The notes under the pieces are model-generated. The model searched no databases. It was given only the letters and a program-made list of their open reading frames with translations, and was not told the origin of the DNA. From Sphingomonas sp. TZW2008 (GTDB lineage: Bacteria; Pseudomonadota; Alphaproteobacteria; Sphingomonadales; Sphingomonadaceae), in assembly GCF_002117915.1 (NCBI RefSeq), contig NZ_BDJB01000008.1, positions 405,733-469,732 on the forward strand: DNA of 64,000 nucleotides. Direction: 5' to 3'. Positions 60,405 to 64,000 of the stretch are shown piece after piece. The translations under genes were made by a program, and so were the position numbers. Each line of letters begins with the position of its first letter. Positions within the stretch are counted from its first letter, which is position 1.

Positions 60405-61025
60405 TCACTCCTGGGTAAGGGATCGAAGAGGGGATATGGTGACGCCGCGGCGCAGATGCCAGCCGGGATCGGCGGCGCGGATCTGCGTCGCGGAGGTCGG
60501 GTCGGGGCGGAACCGTAGCAGCACCAGGGCTGGCACACTCCACATCGTCCAGGTCTTCGCCTGGCGTGCGGGCCTCTGGAAGCGCCGCAGCCAACCCATC
60601 GCGGGGGCCGCGCGGGCAGCGCCGTCATACCCTGGTCGCGCGATCACCGCAATCGGCACCGTGCGCGCGATCTGTCGCCACGCGCGCCAGCGGTCGAACT
60701 GCTGCAGATTGTCCGCCCCCATTACCCAGATGAAGCGGTGCCTGGGATAGCGCCGGACCAGCGCGGCGAGCGTGTCGACGGTGTAGCGGGTGCCGAGCCG
60801 CGCCTCGAGGTCGCTCGGCCGGATCCGCGCCGCCCGCGCCATCCGCCGCGCGGAAGCGAGCCGCGCCGCCAGCGGCGCCATGCCGGCGGCGGGCTTCAGC
60901 GGATTGCCCGGCGAGACGAGCCACCACATTTCGTCGAGGCCGAGCGCGTCGATCGCCGCTAGGCTGATCCCGCGATGCCCCGCATGCGCCGGATTGAACG
61001 ATCCGCCGAGCAGCCCGATGCGCAT
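60405..61025 (-). CDS. nadD: Nicotinate-nucleotide adenylyltransferase
   Basis: NAD biosynthesis enzyme, 206 residues, adenylating nicotinate mononucleotide. Nucleotidyltransferase motif RIGLLGGSFNPAHAGHRGIS at the start, MWWLVSPGNPLKP and FIWVMGADNLQQFDRWRAW, and at the end ATQIRAADPGWHLRRGV, the degenerate ISSTxIR block. ATG 61025 is first in the conserved frame. Immediately upstream of rsfS. Confidence 0.95.
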   Translation of the reverse strand: MRIGLLGGSFNPAHAGHRGISLAAIDALGLDEMWWLVSPGNPLKPAAGMAPLAARLASARRMARAARIRPSDLEARLGTRYTVDTLAALVRRYPRHRFIWVMGADNLQQFDRWRAWRQIARTVPIAVIARPGYDGAARAAPAMGWLRRFQRPARQAKTWTMWSVPALVLLRFRPDPTSATQIRAADPGWHLRRGVTISPLRSLTQE

Positions 61026-61066
61026 TGCCCGCCCGCGCGGGCCGGCTTTAGTCTGCAACGGCGTCG

Positions 61067-62440
61067 TCAGAAGCTCTGCTCGGCGTAGACGCGCGACAGA
61101 TCGCCGTTCCACGCGCCGTGATACCGGTCGAGCAGCACCTGCGCCGGCACCTTCCCCGATCGCACGATGTCGCGCAGCGGATCGAGGAACCCCGTCTCAT
61201 TGTCCCCCGAGCGATTGGTGCGCGCGCGCGCTGCCAGCCCCGCATTGGCGATGTCGAGCACCTCGCCCGCGATGTCGCGCAGCGTGCCGCGTCCCGGCAC
61301 CGGCGCGTCGAGCCCGAGCTTGGGCACCGTGTCGCGCAGCGTCTGCCGCGCCTCGATCGACCAGCCCTTCACCAGATCCCACGCCGCATCGAGCGCGCCC
61401 TGATCGTACAACAGCCCGACCCACAGCGCCGGCAGCGCGCAGATCTTGTTCCACGGCCCACCGTCCGCGCCGCGCATCTCGAGGAAGGTCTTCAGACGCA
61501 CCTCGGGAAAGGCGGTCGACAAATGATCGATCCAATCGTCGAGCGTCGGCTTCTCGCCCGGCAGCACCGACAATTCGCCCTTCAGGAAATCGCGGAAGCT
61601 CAGGCCCGCGGCGTCAATGTAGCGGCCGTCGCGATAGACGAAGTACATCGGCACATCGAGCATGTAGTCGGCGTAGCGCTCGTAGCCGAAGCCGTCCTCG
61701 AACACGAACGGCAGCATGCCCGTGCGCGCGGGATCGGTATCGGACCAGATGTGGCTGCGATAGCTGAGATATCCGTTCGGCTTGCCTTCGGTGAACGGCG
61801 AATTGGCGAACAGCGCGGTCGCCAGCGGCTGCAGCGCGAGCCCGACGCGGAACTTCTGCGCCATGTCGGCTTCGGACGCATAGTCGAGGTTCACCTGAAT
61901 CGTGCAGGTGCGCAGCATCATGTCCAGCCCCATCGTGCCGACGCGCGGCATGTGGCGCAGCATGATGGCGTAGCGCCCCTTGGGCATGATCGGCAGTTCG
62001 GCGCGCGTCTTATCGGGCCACATGCCGAGCCCAAGGAAGCCGATCCCCAGCTTTTCGCCCGCCGCCTTCACCTGATCGAGGTGGCGCCCCGTTTCGGCGC
62101 ACGTCTCGTGCAAATTCTCCAGCGGCGCACCCGACAGCTCGAACTGGCCGGCGGGCTCGAGACTGACCGAGCCGTCCGCGCCGCTCAGCGCGATCAGCTT
62201 GCCGCCCTCCTCCACCGGCTTCCATCCATATTGCTGCAGCTCGGTCAGCAGTGCGCGGATGCCGCTCGGCTCGTCCCAGCTCGGCGCGCGATGATCGTCG
62301 CGGGCATAGACGAACTTCTCGTGCTCGGTGCCGATCCGCCACCGCTCCTTGGGCTTCTCGCCGCGCGCGAAGCTGGCGATCAACTGGTCGCGCGACTCGA
62401 TGATGGGCGAGTTGCTATCCGAAACGGTTTTGGTCGTCAT
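61067..62440 (-). CDS. gshA: Glutamate-cysteine ligase (plant/alphaproteobacterial type)
   Basis: Makes gamma-glutamylcysteine, the first step of glutathione synthesis. The 457-residue protein has WRIGTEHEKFVYARDD near the N-terminus, VSLEPAGQFELSGAPLENLH, PRVGTMGLDMMLRTCTIQVN, and EMRGADGGPWNKICALPALW, all typical of the GCS2 class in plants and alphaproteobacteria. ATG 62440. Close to rsmE, the usual neighbour. Confidence 0.96.
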   Translation of the reverse strand: MTTKTVSDSNSPIIESRDQLIASFARGEKPKERWRIGTEHEKFVYARDDHRAPSWDEPSGIRALLTELQQYGWKPVEEGGKLIALSGADGSVSLEPAGQFELSGAPLENLHETCAETGRHLDQVKAAGEKLGIGFLGLGMWPDKTRAELPIMPKGRYAIMLRHMPRVGTMGLDMMLRTCTIQVNLDYASEADMAQKFRVGLALQPLATALFANSPFTEGKPNGYLSYRSHIWSDTDPARTGMLPFVFEDGFGYERYADYMLDVPMYFVYRDGRYIDAAGLSFRDFLKGELSVLPGEKPTLDDWIDHLSTAFPEVRLKTFLEMRGADGGPWNKICALPALWVGLLYDQGALDAAWDLVKGWSIEARQTLRDTVPKLGLDAPVPGRGTLRDIAGEVLDIANAGLAARARTNRSGDNETGFLDPLRDIVRSGKVPAQVLLDRYHGAWNGDLSRVYAEQSF

Positions 62441-62484
62441 GCGCGCGGCCTTAATCGGGGAACGTGACCGCCGCTAGAGCCGTC

Positions 62485-63219
62485 TCACCAATCGCCCGCC
62501 AGCGCCATCCACAGGCTGATCGCCGCGGCGGCCGCGGTGTCCGCACGCAGGATGCGCGGCCCGAGCGCCATGCCCACCGCCTGCGGCAGCGCGCGGATCG
62601 CGTCGCGCTCGCCATCGTCGAACCCGCCCTCCGGCCCGATCAGAATCGCCGCCGGCCCCGGCTTCATCACGTCGCGCGCGGGCAGTCCGCCCAGCTCGTC
62701 GGCGAAATAGAGCGCGCGCTCCGCCGGCCATTCGCGCAGCAGCGCCGCCAGCTTCACCGGCTCGGCCACCTGCGGGAGCGCGGTGCGCCCGCACTGCTCG
62801 GCCGCCTCGATCATGTGCGCGCGCAGCCGATCGGTGTTGGGCCGCTCAACGACGGTGCGGTGCGTCACCACCGGCACCAGCCGCGCGACGCCGAGCTCGC
62901 ACGCCTTCTCCGCCATCCAGTCGACTCGCCCCTTCTTGAGCGGCGCGGCCACCAGCCAGAGGTCGGGCACCGCCTCGCGCGGGGCGACCTGCTCGCCGAC
63001 GTCGATCGTCACGTCGCGCTTGCCCGCGGCGGCAACGATGCCCAGCCACTCGCCCGTCGCGTCGTCAAACAGGCGCACCGGATCGCCCGCCTTCACCCGC
63101 ATCACGCCCGCGAGGTAATGCGCCTGCGCACCCTCGATACGCAGCGGACCGGGGCCAAGCGGGCGATCGACGAACAGTCGCGGGGTGGAGCGCGGCGGCC
63201 ATGCCGGGGTCGCGATCAT
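62485..63219 (-). CDS. rsmE: 16S rRNA m3U1498 methyltransferase
   Basis: SPOUT-class methyltransferase of 244 residues. Markers: HYLAGVMRVKAGDPVRLFD in the PUA-like N-terminal part, ATPLKKGRVDWM-type WLVAAPLKKGRVDWMAEKA, and the knot IGPEGGFDDGERDAIRAL with LRADTAAAAAISLWMAL. ATG 63219 overlaps the stop of the small gene upstream (ATGA). Confidence 0.94.
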   Translation of the reverse strand: MIATPAWPPRSTPRLFVDRPLGPGPLRIEGAQAHYLAGVMRVKAGDPVRLFDDATGEWLGIVAAAGKRDVTIDVGEQVAPREAVPDLWLVAAPLKKGRVDWMAEKACELGVARLVPVVTHRTVVERPNTDRLRAHMIEAAEQCGRTALPQVAEPVKLAALLREWPAERALYFADELGGLPARDVMKPGPAAILIGPEGGFDDGERDAIRALPQAVGMALGPRILRADTAAAAAISLWMALAGDW

Positions 63220-63386
63220 CGCCGTGCCTTTCGTCCGCGCGCGATCAGCCAGCGCGCCGTCATGAACAAGATGAAACCGGCCAGCGCGACGAGCAGCACT
63301 GCCCCCGTCACCGCCCCCGCAACGCGCAGGATGGCGAAGAACAGTGCCTCGACGAAGCGACCGATGGCGACCGACAGGTGGATCAC
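63216..63386 (-). CDS. 56-residue single-helix membrane protein
   Basis: Reading leftwards from GTG 63386: VIHLSVAIGRFVEALFF, then the hydrophobic helix LRVAGAVTGAVLLVALAGFI and a basic end TARWLIARGRKARR, stop TGA overlapping the rsmE ATG. One membrane helix with a positive C-terminus. No good ribosome site is seen before the GTG, so the start is uncertain. The four-base overlap with rsmE is the main argument that it is a gene. Confidence 0.5.
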   Translation of the reverse strand: MIHLSVAIGRFVEALFFAILRVAGAVTGAVLLVALAGFILFMTARWLIARGRKARR

Positions 63387-63452
63387 GCGGTGTCGATCAG
63401 CCGCCCCAACGCGCGGGGCGCGCCATCATGCTCGAGCGCGGTACGCGCGCGA

Positions 63453-63860
63453 TCACTTCGTCGCCACCCGCCGCCACGTCTGCGACTTGCAGCCGAAGCC
63501 GGCGAACAGGCAGCCGGTGCCGACGATCGTGTCGCGGTTCACCTGTTCGATCGTGCCGTCAAACGTCTGATCGACATCGGGAACATAGACCTGGCCGTAC
63601 CACAGCCCGTCGTCGCCGCGGCGAAAATCGTGGAACAGCTGAGTCCCGATCAGCCGGTCGGTGCCGCCAGCCGCCGCATCCGCGCGCGCCTTTGCACTCG
63701 CCTGCACCACCGTGCCGCACAGCCCCTGCCCGCATTTCGCGACGCGGATGCGCACGCTGTCGGCATTGTTGCGCCACACGCCTTCCCACCCGCCGGCGCG
63801 CTGCGCGGCGGCCGGCGTCGCGACGATCAGCGCGGCGGCAAACAGGTGTCCCATACGCAT
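63453..63860 (-). CDS. DUF2147 family secreted protein
   Basis: 135-residue exported protein with a signal peptide (MRMGHLFAAALIVATPAAAQ). DUF2147 pattern: GVWRNNADSVRIRVAKCG, LCGTVVQAS, LIGTQLFHDFRRGDDGLWYG and DGTIEQVNRDTIVGTGCLFAGFGCKSQTW (quoted in parts). Probably a small periplasmic beta-barrel-like (lipocalin-like) protein. Function unknown. ATG 63860 with GGAG about nine bases upstream. Confidence 0.85.
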   Translation of the reverse strand: MRMGHLFAAALIVATPAAAQRAGGWEGVWRNNADSVRIRVAKCGQGLCGTVVQASAKARADAAAGGTDRLIGTQLFHDFRRGDDGLWYGQVYVPDVDQTFDGTIEQVNRDTIVGTGCLFAGFGCKSQTWRRVATK

Positions 63861-63958
63861 CGGCGTTACTCCAACTCGGACCTTCGCGCGCAACCTCATG
63901 CCCGCCGCGCGCGCTTTCAAGCCCACGGTGCGAAGCTACTAGGCTCAGGACTCGTTGA

Positions 63959-64000
63959 TCACAGCCAGAAGATGACGGTTGCAGCGAGGGCGACGGCGGA
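63959..64000 (-). CDS. 3' end of a leftward gene, probable membrane protein
   Basis: The last 13 codons before a TGA at 63959-63961, reading SAVALAATVIFWL. A hydrophobic C-terminal helix fits a membrane protein; position near rsmE/gshA suggests ubiA in related genomes, but so few residues cannot identify it. Confidence 0.4.
   Translation of the reverse strand, partial: SAVALAATVIFWL

Overview
The window looks like ordinary chromosome of a Sphingomonas-like alphaproteobacterium (Sphingomonadales). It is uniformly GC-rich with strong G/C third positions. It carries the cell-cycle regulator CtrA with a CtrA box and a GANTC (CcrM) site upstream, a Coq7 ubiquinone hydroxylase, an alphaproteobacterial succinate dehydrogenase and a plant-type glutamate-cysteine ligase. 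I see no tRNA, rRNA, CRISPR array, prophage, integrase or insertion sequence. Genus-level placement is inferred from protein character, not from a marker search.

Layout. 1-6.3 kb: the 5' end of glyQ (leaving leftwards), a TraB/GumN lipoprotein-like protein, an HNH protein, fdhD, a PfpI-type protein, topoisomerase IB, a MscS channel, a small conserved protein and the ribosome-rescue factor ArfB. 6.3-11 kb: an RluA pseudouridine synthase, a VanY-like carboxypeptidase, then a quinone/redox group (wrbA, pirin, a divergent LysR regulator, an isochorismatase-like hydrolase) and an AI-2E-type permease. 12-22 kb: ctrA with its control region and terminator, a glycosyltransferase, a CDF metal exporter, polyprenyl diphosphate synthase, chorismate mutase, a thermonuclease-like protein, an enoyl-CoA hydratase/nitronate monooxygenase pair and a translationally coupled DUF969-DUF979-DUF2891 transporter operon. 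22-33 kb: class I fumarase, a membrane PAS-GGDEF-EAL-PilZ protein, class I ribonucleotide reductase (large and small subunits separated by three tiny membrane-protein genes and one antisense DUF2171 gene), phenylalanine hydroxylase and prmA.

33-46 kb: an SDR, two tandem soluble chemoreceptors with almost identical signalling domains, then sdhC-sdhD-sdhA. About 5.3 kb of unrelated genes follow (DUF389 membrane protein, DsbA-fold isomerase, C13 cysteine peptidase, ClpP-like protein, CreD) before sdhB. 46-54.5 kb: a thioesterase, zapE and a TCA-cycle run mdh-sucD-odhA-odhB, closed by a strong terminator; sucC and lpd are not present here. With fumC-type chemistry supplied by the class I fumarase at 22.6 kb, four TCA steps (2-oxoglutarate to oxaloacetate) are encoded in the window apart from SucC and E3. 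54.5-64 kb: a DJ-1/PfpI protein, then a long leftward run with tight overlaps: coq7-dsbB-ctpA, envC-rlmH-rsfS-nadD, gshA, rsmE, a 56-codon membrane peptide and a DUF2147 protein. The last 42 bases hold the tail of another leftward membrane protein.

The most noteworthy signals are: the exact TTAA-N7-TTAAC box and GAATC site before ctrA; the 546-nt near-identical block shared by the two chemoreceptors, one of which lacks the candidate haem histidine; the split sdh locus holding a C13 peptidase and a ClpP-like protein with Asn at the triad Asp position; the DUF969-DUF979-DUF2891 operon; the small membrane genes between nrdA and nrdB; and the probable CTG start of rlmH. None of these proves a new system. 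They are the places where this mostly housekeeping window departs from expectation.
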